From assembly GCF_002303985.1 (NCBI RefSeq), contig NW_019167926.1, forward strand, positions 7,832,206-7,896,205: a stretch of 64,000 bases of DNA, read 5' to 3'. This document shows, piece by piece, positions 37,501-49,814 of this stretch (positions within the stretch are counted from its first letter, which is position 1; each line of letters starts with the position of its first letter). The notes under the pieces were generated by a model that did no database searches, was not told the origin of the DNA, and worked only from the letters and a program-made list of their open reading frames with translations. A program made the position numbers and the translations under genes. Source of the stretch: Durio zibethinus (taxonomy: Eukaryota; Streptophyta; Magnoliopsida; Malvales; Malvaceae).

Positions 37501-37764
37501 GATCATCAGATGATGGCTCTACTCGATTAAGCTGTTGGGCTGGCTTACAATCGGGACAACTAAGAAATGAGCGATCAAGAAAGATGTCAGATTGTTAATA
37601 AGATTTATTGAACAAAACAGGGAAAACCCAGTAATGCTGATGTGCCAAATGATGGGAAGCCCTCTAATGAGGGTCAGAATACTGAAATCGAGCAGAAAGA
37701 CATTTATGCCAAGGAAACGAATGGCAAGGACGCGAACAGCGTCCAAGTTCAAGATAAGAAGTGA
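29382..37764 (+). CDS. TBC-domain Rab GTPase-activating protein with coiled-coil tail (At3g55020/At2g39280-like)
   Basis: Eighteen exons: 29382-29455, 30352-30421, 30866-31489, 31613-31792, 31907-32020, 32112-32170, 33054-33120, 33259-33310, 33419-33511, 33688-33771, 33890-34314, 35135-35196, 35502-35571, 36036-36116, 36215-36316, 36851-36975, 37346-37463 and 37621-37764, giving 847 residues. The N-terminus has RDAYGFAVRPQHVQRYREYA, then an acidic linker. The TBC domain is about 245-475 with both catalytic fingers: Arg320 in DLPRTFPGHPALD and Gln354 in VGYCQ. WVSGPWFL, RVWDVLLYEG and similar B/C box segments follow. Residues 610-745 form a coiled coil, and the tail ends with GLLSRPFGLGWRDRNK and a charged stretch. 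TBC proteins with this dual finger speed GTP hydrolysis by Rab GTPases in membrane traffic; the Rab partner is not known from sequence. Introns 1, 3, 6 and 16 hold repeats. Confidence 0.93.
31543..31589 (+). repeat. (CT)n microsatellite before exon 4 of the TBC gene
   Basis: A nearly pure CT tract of about 45 bases ending 23 bases upstream of the exon 4 acceptor at 31611-31612. It sits where the polypyrimidine tract of the intron belongs. Confidence 0.9.
32370..32988. mobile_element. Mutator-like MITE with perfect 9-bp target duplication, in TBC intron 6
   Basis: Target duplication TTTAATTTT at 32361-32369 and 32989-32997 is exact. The ends are inverted repeats of about 125 bases: left GGGTAAACCTCACATACATC, right read inward GGATAAACCCCACATAAACC, and both continue through ATATGGTTT/GTATGGTTT, CCACNTANCACCCCTGTACT and TTTAACACCCTGAGGTC. 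The 9-bp duplication and long ends fit Mutator-like elements. It is 619 bp and codes for no transposase, so it depends on another element. Confidence 0.9.
37063..37080 (+). repeat. Poly-G tract (18 G)
   Basis: Eighteen consecutive G in TBC intron 16, preceded by GGGA. A run of this length is rare in AT-rich plant DNA and may vary between reads. Confidence 0.85.
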
Positions 37765-38300
37765 GACTATTGCCAGTTTGTCATGTTAATACCTGCATAC
37801 ATATCCTTAATTTTTGTTGCCTCTAATTCTTCATTCATTGGCCTCTAGTCGATAATTTTTCATTTACATTGGCAATTCAGGAGAGTAGTAGCTTTGCTTG
37901 TCTGTAATTTTTGACTTGAAAACCGATATAATGCTCATATCCATAATTGTTTGTTCGTTCATTGGACAGTAATAATACTAGTTCGTAGTACTAAAGATAG
38001 GGAATCAACTGTAAGTATATGGTACGGGTTTTTTCTTTTTTTGGTAATGTTTGCTTCTCTGTAGATATTTCAAATCTTAGTGCATATTTTTCCATTTGTA
38101 TATTTCTGCACTCTCTTCTCTCTAACAGCTGACTTGATAAGCCGTATTAGATTTTGTCTGAACAGATCTAAGATTAACTTCCGTCTTCACGTGGGATTGA
38201 AAGCATGATATAAGGGTAAGCATTTTCCATTCGTTCAAGAGGATTACCCAAACCGTGGAGGGTAACTCCTTTCCTGGAGAGAATATATTATAGTTGTGAT

Positions 38301-38691
38301 TAGGGGTGAAAAAAGTCCATACAATGAGAAGCTTATCAACCTTGATTCGAAATTTGTTATTTGAAACTTAATTCGAGTTCAATTAAGCTTTAAATTTTAA
38401 GCTCAAGCTCGATTCAAGATAAAAATTAAGATATTTTAAGTTTGTTTGATTAGATTTATTTATCAAATAAAAAAATGAGTTTAATTTTTATATTGACTTT
38501 AAGTTTGATTATTTATATTTGAATTAAAATATATATAAAAGTAAAATAATTATTTTTTAATTAAAATAATAAAAAATATATATTAAAATATAAAATTTAA
38601 TTAAATTTATAAATTATTCAGAGTTGAATTGGACTTGAGTTAGAATTTGAATTTTATTCAAATTAAGCTCAAATAACTTTTGGACACACTA
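38301..38691. mobile_element. hAT-like non-autonomous element downstream of the TBC gene
   Basis: Left end TAGGGGTGAAAAAAGTCC; right end read inward TAGTGTGTCCAAAAGTTA. Flanking 8-mers GTTGTGAT (38293-38300) and ATTGTGAC (38692-38699) agree at 6 of 8. Length 391 bp. Subterminal AAGCTCAAGCTCGATTC words resemble those of the element at 19888. Confidence 0.65.
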
Positions 38692-40819
38692 ATTGTGACC
38701 ACCATGAACGATTTCTAGTTAGGCTAATAATAGGCCTAAAATTGTAATTGCGTTGAGTTGACATGGTAATGTATCTCAAACTCAGTTAAAATTTGATCAA
38801 GTTTTATTTATTTTTTGTTAGAATTTGATTTAAAAAGTAGTTGAACCACGATCTTGATCTATTGGGTATCACTAATTTATTTAATGAATTCGAAAACTCT
38901 ACTCAAGTTTTAACTTGAAATAAAAATCAAATGAAATTTTAAATTCATAGATAAGTATGATATATTTTATTTTTAAATGCATATATAATTACAAAATTAA
39001 TAATTATTGAAGCTTTTATAATATTTTAATAATGATACCAAGAGAAAAAATATTTCTTACAAAAGAAATGATGAATTTTAAATTTATAAATAAAAGTTTG
39101 CATTTATTTTTTCATTAGTTTAATTAAGATCTCATAAGAATTTATTCTTTCTAAGATCAAAATAATAAAATTAATTTTTTATTAATTTTAATATTTATAA
39201 TTTCTTTTTTAATAATAACTTTTTCATTATACCAATAATAAAAATTTATAATAAAATCTTTTTTTTTATTTTTCCTAAAATTTTTCAAAACTAATTATGG
39301 AATATCAAATTTTGATAAGTTATATATCTTATGGAATATACATATCTGATAAGTTATTTAATTTATCAAATTTTTTATCTGATAAGTTTTATAATTTATT
39401 AGATATTTTGATATGTTATTTAACTAATCTTATTTTTATATTCCATATAGACTCTTAAAAGTGAAAATGATAATTAAATAATTTTATTTAAAGATAATTT
39501 TAAAAAAATAAAAATGTAGAAAGAAAAATCTCTATGCAAATAGAAGCTCTCTTAGCATATTAACAGGTTATCCACATCACACATCCATCAAGTAAAAACT
39601 TTGGGTTTCCAACAAGCCATTGCTACATTCATTTAATTAGGAATTGCTGATATTTTAACCTGCCTTCTAAGGGATGGCTGGCCTAAAATGTTGAATATCA
39701 AAGTTTAATTCTTGAAATTGATAAAACTTTTTCTATCAAAAGTTTATCATATATGATTTTTTAATTAAAACAAAAAAAAGATACATTGTCATTTTTGAAA
39801 TGATCAAATACCCCTTTAATGTCCAAACTTAATGATTAGTAACTAATCTTAACTAATTTGAACAATATTTTTTCAGATTAGTTAAATTGCTATTTACAAA
39901 AATATTTTTATATTAAATACAATAATTGGTAGATAATTTGATAAATTTTAATGCATTGAGATAATACTAGTAATCTAAAAAAGTATTTTAAGTTTACTCT
40001 TTATAAATAAATCAATTATAAAAAGGTAATTATTTTTGAGATCTAATTAGAGATATCAAATGGATTAGACGGATCATGACACAACATGATTTGGTATAAT
40101 ATGGACTGTGTTTGGCACAATTCGTTGTTAAATAATCAAATTGGACCAAACATTATATATGTGTGTGCCGTACTGTTAAAGGTTAGTGCCAACACATGGC
40201 ACATGAATTAGCATAGCAAAGCACACAAGCACAATCATGCCATATTAGTACATACTTGTTATAAATGGGTTTCTAAACTTTAAGTGTATTTATATTATTT
40301 TTATATTGTAATGAAATTATACTTATTTTTATATTTTATTGATAATTTATAAAATAAAATAAATATTAAATTATTGATAGATAAATCATATTTAACTAAT
40401 GATTAATAAAAATAAAAGGACAAAAATAAATTAAGATTTCAATTAAATACAAATTCAATTAACAAAGTAAATTATTATAGAATTAATGGTATAAAATAAA
40501 TATATAAAACAACACATTATATAAGTGAATTATAAGCTAACGAGAATGAAAAATAAAATAATAAAATAATATTTTATAATATCTTTTATACGTGTCCATG
40601 CATTTTTTAAAATTTTAGAATTGTAATTTCAATATTTTTATTTGGATCATTGGATGGAACATAGTGTAAACAAAATGTATAATTTACATCTTATATCGTG
40701 CTGAACTTTATCCTTTAACTTTCATTAATAATCTAACATATAAATTAATAATTAAATAATACCAAACCAAAATATTTATTAACATATAAATTAATATTTA
40801 AATAAACTATACTAATCTA

Positions 40820-41340
40820 GTATGGCCTTTTTGACGCTTCTAGATCCACTGGCAACAACGTTGGATATGGAATATAGCTTTTTTTTCATTGAAAATAGAA
40901 GGGGGGGGGGGGGGGGGGGAGGTCGGTGATGTTGCTGTGCTATCTCTTTGCCTTTGTTCGTCGTTCTTGTTTTGTGGCCATCATTTTAAGTTATATATAT
41001 TTGGGTGCTACAGTGGGTGTTGTCGAATCATTGTACTTTCAACTTTTTGAGCATCCAATGAGGAGCATTCCTGTGGAAGTACGACGTAAAAGAACCCCAA
41101 CTGCTACATGGCTTTTAGTAAACAAAATTTAACCTATAATGATTCCCTTATGACGCAAAGCTGATGGCTATTCTTACGTATGGTACGTGAAAATTAGTTA
41201 CTATGTTGTATATTTTGGTAGCTCGATCTTGATCCTCAAACGTTATTGTCAAGCGAGTTATCATGCTAACTGGTTTTGCTGATGGGATTTTTCGATGGCT
41301 TAACTGCAAAAAGTCGACGAGAGATGAAGGTGAGAAAAAT
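40820..41340. other. Unidentified lower-AT island with short frames on both strands
   Basis: This stretch has near-balanced composition inside very AT-rich DNA and starts beside the 19-G tract. It contains a 68-codon plus frame (40926-41132) and a 65-codon minus frame (41148-41345). Neither resembles a family I know. It could be a fragment of a decayed gene or transposon. Confidence 0.35.
40901..40919 (+). repeat. Poly-G tract (19 G)
   Basis: Nineteen consecutive G, followed by AGGTCGGTG. It is the second such tract in the window. Confidence 0.85.
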
Positions 41341-42964
41341 ATCAAAAATTTTAAATTTTAATTTAAAATTATCATATTTTATTTGATTTAAATTAATTTT
41401 TTTATTTTATTCTAATCAAATTTAGATTTTAAATATATATATTAAATTTTAATTAAATTTAGAATTAAAAGATAAAAATTTTTTAAAAAATTGAATCTAA
41501 CCAAAATATATATATTTTAATTTTTATATATATTTTAAATTTTATAAAATAAAAATAATAATTTAATATCAAAATTTACTTAAATATATTAAAATTTTAT
41601 ATGAAACTAATATATTAAAACTAAAAAATTAAAAATTAATAAATCGAATCAAACTGAATCAATAAAATTTAATTCGATTTGGATCAAATAAAAGTTCATT
41701 TTGAATTCGAATTTTAAATTTTCATAATATTATGTAATATTTAAAAAAATTTAAATCAAATTTAATTTAAATCAAACTATTATCACCTCAAACACAAGAG
41801 ATTGAAGATGAGATAATTTGAATCTATAAGCGAAAAGCAAAATAAAAAAGTGTCTGAGTTAATTTTTTTTAGACATGTTCTAATACTCAAATCAATAAAA
41901 TATTTAAGGTTTTAGGAGGAAGGAGGGGAGGTATATGAAAAAAAGTTATGATGGAGGGAAAATGTTTAATTTTTAAGTTTTTATATATCTTGATTTATTT
42001 TTTATTTTATATATGAGATAAAATATGATGATTTAATTAAAATAATTGATAATTGATAATAAATTTATGTAAAACTCGATAAACGTTTTATATGAGTGAT
42101 TATGAATTACATTTAATGATTTAGATAAATATAAATTATATTTAATGATATCAGATAAGTTAAAGGTCAAATGTTTAATTTTAAAATGATATTTTTACGA
42201 AAACATTAGTGAGATGTTAGACAAATCCTTCCTTAACGACAAACAAGTTAGTTTTATAATAAAATCACATGACAATTGAGCACGTATAATTTAAACGCTT
42301 AAAAAATTAATCATATTTAATCGAGTAAAAAAATTAATAAATTTAATTATCATATCATAACACATTTAATGTAAAAATAAAATCGCATAACTCATTTGCA
42401 TGATACACTCTTATTCTATCCTTTTCCATCTATTCTTTTTTTTTTTCTTTCTCTACTTTGACAATTGTCATTTTATTTTCCACTTAAAATTTACTCTTTT
42501 CTTTACATAAAAAAAAAAAGAGCCTCACGATTCGACTATAACTTCTCAATCAAAATCCTATCTTCTCTGGTTTTATGTGAACGATAATAGATTTTTTTTG
42601 GTTTTTTTTTTTTTCATTTTCAAAATTTTATATTGTGAATTAATCCATCAATCAAATTAAAATTAGAATACGACCCGAACTTGACATGTAGTTATTAAAA
42701 AAAATATTGATGAGTGAATTCATTACAAGAAATTGACCTGACATAAACAGGTATAACTTGAAAATACCAAAACTTATGATCCATTTAAAAAATAAATTAA
42801 TATAAAATAGAAAACATCTTAAATTGAATACCACAAAAAATTGAACAACCCTCCGAATCCTACTGTTTTCGTTTGATAGAACTTCAAATGTCATCACGCT
42901 AATGAATTGATACCAACTGGCAACGTAGAAACAAAGCTAAAGTCAGTGATCAGGAAAGAGGATC

Positions 42965-43140
42965 GATGATCAATTAAATTTAATAATTTAAAATAGGATA
43001 TAAAAATAATATGAATAAAAAATATAAAATGATATGATTTAAAATTTTAATAAAAATTATAAATAAATTTAATAAATTAAAAATTTTTATTTATAATTTT
43101 ATATTGATATAACTTATAATATGTAATTTTTATATAAATA
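42965..43140 (+). repeat. AT-rich dispersed repeat, copy 1
   Basis: Aligns with the reverse complement of 56490-56690: GATGAT-AATTAAA, AAATAGGATA, ATATGATTTAAAATTTTAA and AAAAATTATAAATAAATTTA are shared in the same order. No coding capacity. Confidence 0.5.
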
Positions 43141-44123
43141 TAATTTAAATATATGAATTATCGATTCTCAAACTAATGATGACTCTTTGTTCAATGCCAC
43201 ACTCAAAGTTTCCAAACTTGTAGGCTAAGTCAAATTATAGTTGGGTTAGAGTTAGACATTACTTTTAAGTTATATAGGTGAATTGATTTTAATAATTCTT
43301 AATATAATTATTTTTAAAAATAATATTTAATAAATTTATCTTCTTTTAACCTATGAACTCATTTTTATTATAGCCATTAATATGAATCTACACTTTAATA
43401 GGTAAAAGGTCACTCTAAGTATAGAAATACGTACACAAGATGTAAACATGACTTCATATGAACAGTTGAAAATGAATGATTATGATGGGAAACTACGCTC
43501 AAACATTATTGGAGTACGGAATGAAAATGTCTTCTAAAGGGGAACCACTCAGCTTCACACAAGTTTTTGTGAACCAAAATTTTGACAACCATGCTCTTTT
43601 TTTGTACAGATAAGTCTTTTTCTTTTTTTTTTTTTATTTTCTCTCTTGCAAATATCTTTTTTGTGCTTTAAAAAAATTCAAGTCAATCCATTTTCTTCTT
43701 GATTTTTGTTGAAGTTTTGTGGTACGTTTAAATTGTCTCTCCAGTCTTTATTATGGTACTGAAATGCTCCGATCCTTGTCTCGTTTTTTGGTCGCAGTTG
43801 TCCCAGAATCTTACAAAAAAACTATCTGGTTGGAAGTAAATTAATACAATAAAATACCTTCCTTCAACTTGTCTGCATCTGTAACTATATATATATATAT
43901 ATTACTACGATTTTTTTTTTCTGGTGGTAATTCATTTCTGATAATGTATTGAACCATTTCTACATGTAGTTTTCTTTGTATGAATACACCTGGAAATGGG
44001 TTCCACAAAGTTTGGATTTTTTTCTAAATTTTTTGTATATACACTCTTTGTGGTTAGTTCTTAGTAGGGTTGAAGATAAAAGAAAGCAAGTTTTTCAAGG
44101 ATTGCAAAAGAGTGTTCTTTGCC

Positions 44124-47100
44124 ATGGATGCAAATTCATTGAACAGGCCTTTTCTTTTGAGTGATGAAGTTGAGCCTGATTATCTCAAAAAGAAATCATC
44201 TTTTCTAAAATCATCTGTGAAATTGACTTTAAAGATTGTAATGTGGGTGATTTTCATTGCATGGGTTGGTCTTGTTTTTCTGTATCCGGGAGAAATTGGT
44301 AATCAGTTGGTTGAGAAAATAATTAATGTCACCAATGGATCTGTTTTTGGGCTTGCAGGTTTGCTTGTAAATTGATTCTTCCTTTTCTTTTTGGCTTATT
44401 CTTTGCTTTGCTATTATCTGAAGGTTTAATTGTGTATTCCAGGAAGTTTATTTTTGGTGTTCAGTGCTCCAATTCTTCTTATTGCTTTCCTTGCTGTTGC
44501 CTATCTTATAATCTCTGGTGAAGATGTGTTTCAAAAGTAAGTATTTCCATACTCCAATCTATTCTCTATATGCTTGAACTTGGTTCAAAATGATGACATA
44601 TATATGTTGTCTGATGACATGAAAAACTGGCTTGTTTATAGGAGGAAGACCTCGAAAAATCCAAGGTTTCGATTGTGGACTTTCCCTGTTTTGGTGGATG
44701 GACCATTTGGGGTTGTTTCTGCTGCTGAGTTTATTGGGATTATCCTCTTTGTTGTGTTTATTATCTGGGCTGTGTATGCTTACACTATGCGGAACCTTAG
44801 CCTCATGACTCTGTTTGACCTTCCTTCTACAGAAAATGGGTAAAATATTTTGTGTTGTTTATGATCAATAATGGTACTGCTACTGCCTTATTTTATTAGT
44901 TTCCATTTGATGAATTGTTTTCAGCATGCATCAATTCTTTGCGGAAATGATTTTTTGTGTTCTTTCAATGATCTTTACACTTTTATGGCTGTAACTTTAT
45001 GTTCATTGTATGTACTGCTTCATTATAGGCCCTAATACCAAAAAATTAATTTGCTTGAAGAGAATATATTTAATTTACTGGCATTATGATAAAGATTCTT
45101 TCAAACCATTTATTGATTTCCCTTTGACTTATGGAGCAAAAAAAAAAAAAAAAAAATTTGTGACATCTTTGATGAATTGTTGTGATCAACTGTTTGTGTG
45201 GCTTCTTAAACTACTAATATTATGAAGATGTTTCATCTGCCAAGCTTGCAAATTTTGTTGTTCTTTCTGCATCAAATGATCAAATGATTAGTGTTTACCT
45301 TGTCCAAAGTTATTTCGTTTTGCTAGTATATACCATATAGCCCTTTGCTTCATCTTACCATCTTATATGAAACTTGATCATTTCTGCAAAGTCCCAAAAC
45401 TCTTTTTGAATCTGTAGAATTTTATTCCAGATTCATTCATGTTGAAATTTTTGTTAAGATGATTCCTTATCTAATTAAATATCACCTTAAGCTTCTTTTC
45501 TTTCATCCACTAATTCCAAGGAAAAGGCGTGATTTTTTTTAACACCTTTGAAGTGACTGAATTTAAGGTTGACTTTGAAGTGTTTTTTATAAACAACATC
45601 AGTGAAGAGTAACGACGAGAACCAAAAGATGCTGTAATTTCAATTTCTATATGCAGAGTCTTAATCTGACCTTCAGAACTGTATATTTTATTAACATTAG
45701 AAGTGATTTAAATTTTCAGCACTTCAACAAATTCATTGCTAGCTAATTAGGTTAAGCAGGTTTATGTGCTTCATAGTAATTTTGAAAATTCTTATTCATA
45801 GAGGGCTAATATCATCTTTCATCTTTTCAGCATACTCATATTGGAACTGACGGGACTTCGGTTTGGAATGATTGGATTACTCTGCTTAGCATTTTTGTTC
45901 CTCCCAGTTGCAAGGGGTTCCCTTCTTCTTCGTCTTATAGACATCCCTTTTGAGCATGCGACAAGATATCATGTATGGTTGGGACATCTGACCATGATGC
46001 TCTTTACACTCCATGGGCTATTCTATGTAATTGCATGGGCAATAAGAGGAACCCTCGTGAAGGAAGTGAGTCCCCATATTGGTTTTCTTTCTGGTTTAGC
46101 TAATGATGCTTTTCTGCTTGCACTTTTCCTATATATATACTTTCACACAGTTGCATATCTGTGTACAAGACATGTTTCTGATAATATTCTTAAATGAATG
46201 ACCAAGTTATACGATTTCATTTGAAATATGTTAATGATCCAATGGCGAAGGAATGTCAAACACTAATAATAACCGAATTGAAGTAGTTGTGGCGTATTTC
46301 TTTGAAAAAGCTGTTGAAGCTAGTCATGTTTAAATGAATAAATCAACACGCATACAGTAGGAGGTTGGATGGATAACTGTTTGGAAAATAATGACTGACA
46401 GCAATAAACGGCTATCATGTATCTTTGCTAGAATTTGCCCCAATCCTGGAAGACTTTTTCAGCCATCTTTTTTTGTTTTATGAGTTTAATTGGTTGGATT
46501 TATGACAAAAGATATTGATAGATAAGGAAGTCTAAAGACAATAGCGTCAATTGTTTTCCTCTTCTGTTACTACAACCTTCTTGTTTTACAGTCTAACCAT
46601 AAGAAGTCTTAAATTCAATAGAGGCTAAGATGAAGATACTGAAGCTAGTTTCTCACCTGTTTCAATTTTAATTCTTTCATGCAGTTATTGGATTGGAAAA
46701 ACGTTGGTATTGCTAATTTACCAGGAGTTATCAGCCTTTTAGCTGGCTTGTTTATGTGGGTTACATCACTTCATCCAGTGAGGAAGGACTACTTTGAGTT
46801 GTTCTTCTATACACATCAACTATATGTAGTCTTTGTTGTCTTCTTGGCGTTGCATGTTGGTGAATTTATTTTTAGCATAGTTGCTGGAGGAATATTTATT
46901 TTCATGCTTGATCGCTTCCTGAGGTTCTGCCAATCAAGAAGAACTGTGGATGTACTTTCAGCCAAGTGCCTTCCATGTGGAACAGTGGAATTGGTACTCT
47001 CAAAACCTCAGAGTAAGCAAACATTGTTCTTCACAAATTAATTGTTTCCTAGGGGTATCTACTATTACTGTTTTTTTACTCTTTTTCTGATTGAAATATG

Positions 47101-48867
47101 TAGATATGCGGTACAATGCACTCAGTTTTATTTTTCTTCAAGTTCGAGAATTATCTTGGCTGCAGTGGCATCCTTTCAGTGTTTCATCTAGTCCTCTAGA
47201 TGGTAAATATCATCTATCTATTCTCATAAAGGTTCTTGGGGAATGGACTGCAAAGCTGAGAGAAAATATCTTGAGTATGTCTGAGGCAGAAGCCCAAATG
47301 GATCTTCCTCTTCCAACCAAAACCATGATAACAGCTTCTGTTGAGGGACCATATGGGCATGAATCACCATACCACTTGATGTAATTACTTCCTATCTTTG
47401 TTCTATTGTATGTGCTTATTAGATGTTGTTCACCTTCGTTAGTTAACTGGTTTTTTAATTCATGTTGTACAACATTTGAAAGGAAATTTACTTACAGGGC
47501 AGTTTCACTTTTTTATACTCAGATTATCTTCTGAATTAGCTTCATAGATGAAAGGAAATTTACTTACTGGGCAGTTTCACTTTTTTATACACAGATTATC
47601 TTCTGAATTAGCTTCATAGATGAAAGGAAATTTACTTACTGGGCAGTTTCACTTTTTTATACACAGATTAACTTCTGAATTAGCTTCATAGAAAACCTGA
47701 TGTGATGGTTTTGTTTTCACAGGTATGAGAACCTAATTTTGGTTGCAGGTGGTATTGGTATTTCACCCTTCCTGGCTATCCTAAGTGACATCCTCCATCG
47801 TGTTAAGGACGGGAAACCTTGCCTACCAAGAAGGATTTTGGTTGTTTGGGCTGTTAAAAAGTCAGATGAGCTTCCTCTTCTTTCAACTATTGACATGGAA
47901 TCAATCTGTCCATTTTATTCTGACAAAGTAAATCTTGAGATCAATATTTATGTCACTCGGGAATCAGAACCTTCATTGGTAGGTCTAGTTTATGACCAGC
48001 ACTTCTACTTTGCCTTCCAACATAATAATTATTATTATTTTCTTAATTTCTGCTGGGATTTGGTGTTTCCTGCAGGAAGAAGGTAAGGTTCATGTGGCTT
48101 TGAACTCTTCCTGCCCTGTCTCTGGCTGCAGCATGTCTGCTTTGGTTGGTACCGGAAACAATGTATGGTCTGGCCTTTACCTTATTATATCGACAGTAGG
48201 ATTTGTTATTTTAATGGCTTTGTTGCGGATCTTCTACATAATGCCATACCAAGTATTTACCTGGTGGTACCAGGGTCTTCTTTACATTGCATGCATGGTT
48301 GGAAGTGTTATAATCTTTGGGGGTCTTGTGGTTGTTTTATGGCAACTTTGGGAGAAAAATGTTTCTGAAACGGATGAACATGAGAATAATGACAGGATAA
48401 AGGTCGAATCTGCTCTGAGTAATGAAACTATTGCACACAAGGATTTGACTCAGAAGAATCTTGAGAGCTCAACCATCATTGAATATGGTTCCAGACCAGA
48501 CTTCAAAAGTATGTGACATGAGAAATTCAGACATTATGCTCAATCCATTCATTTATCCTTGTATTTCTGTGCTAACTGTATGCACAGAAAGTTCAATAAG
48601 ATCTAATCTTATCATTCAACAACCTTAATTCATCCAATTAACTCTAAATCTAGTATTTCTTGAGTATAACTGATTTTTTTTTCTTCTTTTTATGCAGAAA
48701 TATTTGGATCCACAAGCAGGAAATGGGGACATGTTGATGTTGGTGTAATTGTTTGTGGTCCTCCAACTCTTCAGTCAAGTGTTGCCAAGGAAATCAGATT
48801 ACACAACATAAAAAGAGAAAGCCATCAGTCAATTTTCCATTTCAACAGTCATAGTTTTGATCTATAG
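44124..48867 (+). CDS. Ferric reduction oxidase (FRO6/FRO7-type ferric-chelate reductase)
   Basis: Nine exons: 44124-44358, 44443-44536, 44642-44839, 45831-46065, 46685-47012, 47104-47380, 47723-47978, 48076-48508 and 48698-48867, giving 741 residues, usual for FRO6/7. Multiple membrane spans are present. Heme-ligand candidates are His223 and His237 in RYHVWLGHLTMMLFTLHG, and His298 and His311 in FYTHQLYVVFVVFLALHVGE. The FAD-binding motif is HPFSVSSSP (386-394). The NADPH-binding motifs are GGIGISPFLAIL (465-476) and CGPP (705-708). The enzyme moves electrons from NADPH across a membrane to reduce Fe(III) or Cu(II). FRO7 acts in the chloroplast envelope and FRO6 in the plasma membrane; the N-terminus does not settle which, and no clear transit peptide is seen. 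Intron 6 carries a 72-bp triplication. Confidence 0.95.
47478..47693 (+). repeat. Three tandem copies of a 72-bp unit in FRO intron 6
   Basis: Copies start at 47478, 47550 and 47622, each with GAAAGGAAATTTACTTAC and ending in GCTTCATAGA. They differ at only a few bases (for example ACAGGG vs ACTGGG, CTCAG vs CACAG), so the duplication is recent. Confidence 0.95.
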
Positions 48868-49814
48868 ATCCCAAGATTGTAATATCTTCATCCTAATATA
48901 GCTATTTCAAGGTAAAAAAATCTGCCTCTGAACACTACTTGTATAGTTATATGTAATATCATGTATATATATGGACATGGGGACAGACTGATGCATATAA
49001 ATGTATATAACATATAGGGGAGAAAAAGGGAGAAGCAAATCCATGACTGAGATGGTTATATTTTTATGGTAATGAAGTTTTATTTGTATATTTTTAACAA
49101 GTTACCTGCAATTCTTTTTCAGATTTATTATGTAACCAAGATTTTATTTCCATATCTAGTGGATAGTGACAAAAACTAAAAATATGGTTCCTGTTTGACA
49201 CATCGGCACATGAATTGTAATACATAATTTTTATGTTTTACGTATATTTGACACGATACAAATACAACATAAATATATGAATTGACAAGACCCGGCTGTT
49301 GACAAACAAATATTTAGTAGCAAGTTTTTGAAAATAAAATTATATGCTTCATCTGTAGCTTTCTGTAAGCAAAAGCTGGCAAGAAGATAAATTACTATAT
49401 AATCCAGAATTGCTAGCAAAGACACTGGGAATGGAGAAAAATAAAAAAGAATATTAACAAGCAGATGTGAATGAACTTTAAGAGGACACCTGTTTCTATA
49501 TCAAAAACATTTTAGATACAAAGCTCCAAGCTCAATTGTACAAAAGAAAAAAAAATTGGACAAGAAGTGAAAAGGGAAGAGGGCAAAAGGGTTTCAAGGG
49601 AAAAAATTAGTGGGGGAAAAACTCCTGTTGCATTGGACTCGGACAGGATGGACGTGGAACTGACCATCTGGACTTTGTTGCGAGGGCTGCTTGACAGTGA
49701 ACTCCGGGGCCAGAGGAAATGTAAATCTCAAACATCAACCTGTTGTTATTCTTAATCTCAATCACCAGCTGCCAAAGGATTCAATTCTTTCATATGATTA
49801 ATGTTTATTTCCCC
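48868..49814. other. Convergent 3' flanks of FRO and kinase genes
   Basis: No gene recognised. Contains the FRO 3' UTR and, toward 49500-49814, the likely 3' UTR of the minus-strand kinase. Short frames have no family features. Confidence 0.6.

Larger units (their letters stand above)
37765..44123. other. Long AT-rich intergenic region between TBC and FRO genes
   Basis: No gene recognised. It holds the TBC 3' UTR, a hAT-like element (38301-38691), a 19-G tract (40901-40919), a less AT-rich island at about 40820-41340 that I cannot identify, and one copy of an AT-rich dispersed repeat (42965-43140). The FRO promoter should lie after about 43450; a TA run sits at 43886-43902. Confidence 0.6.

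Noticed and set aside
41325..41790. Possible TIR element ending TATTATCACCTC
   Set aside because: Ends match weakly (GAAGGTGAG vs GAGGTGATA) and flanking 8-mers do not agree.
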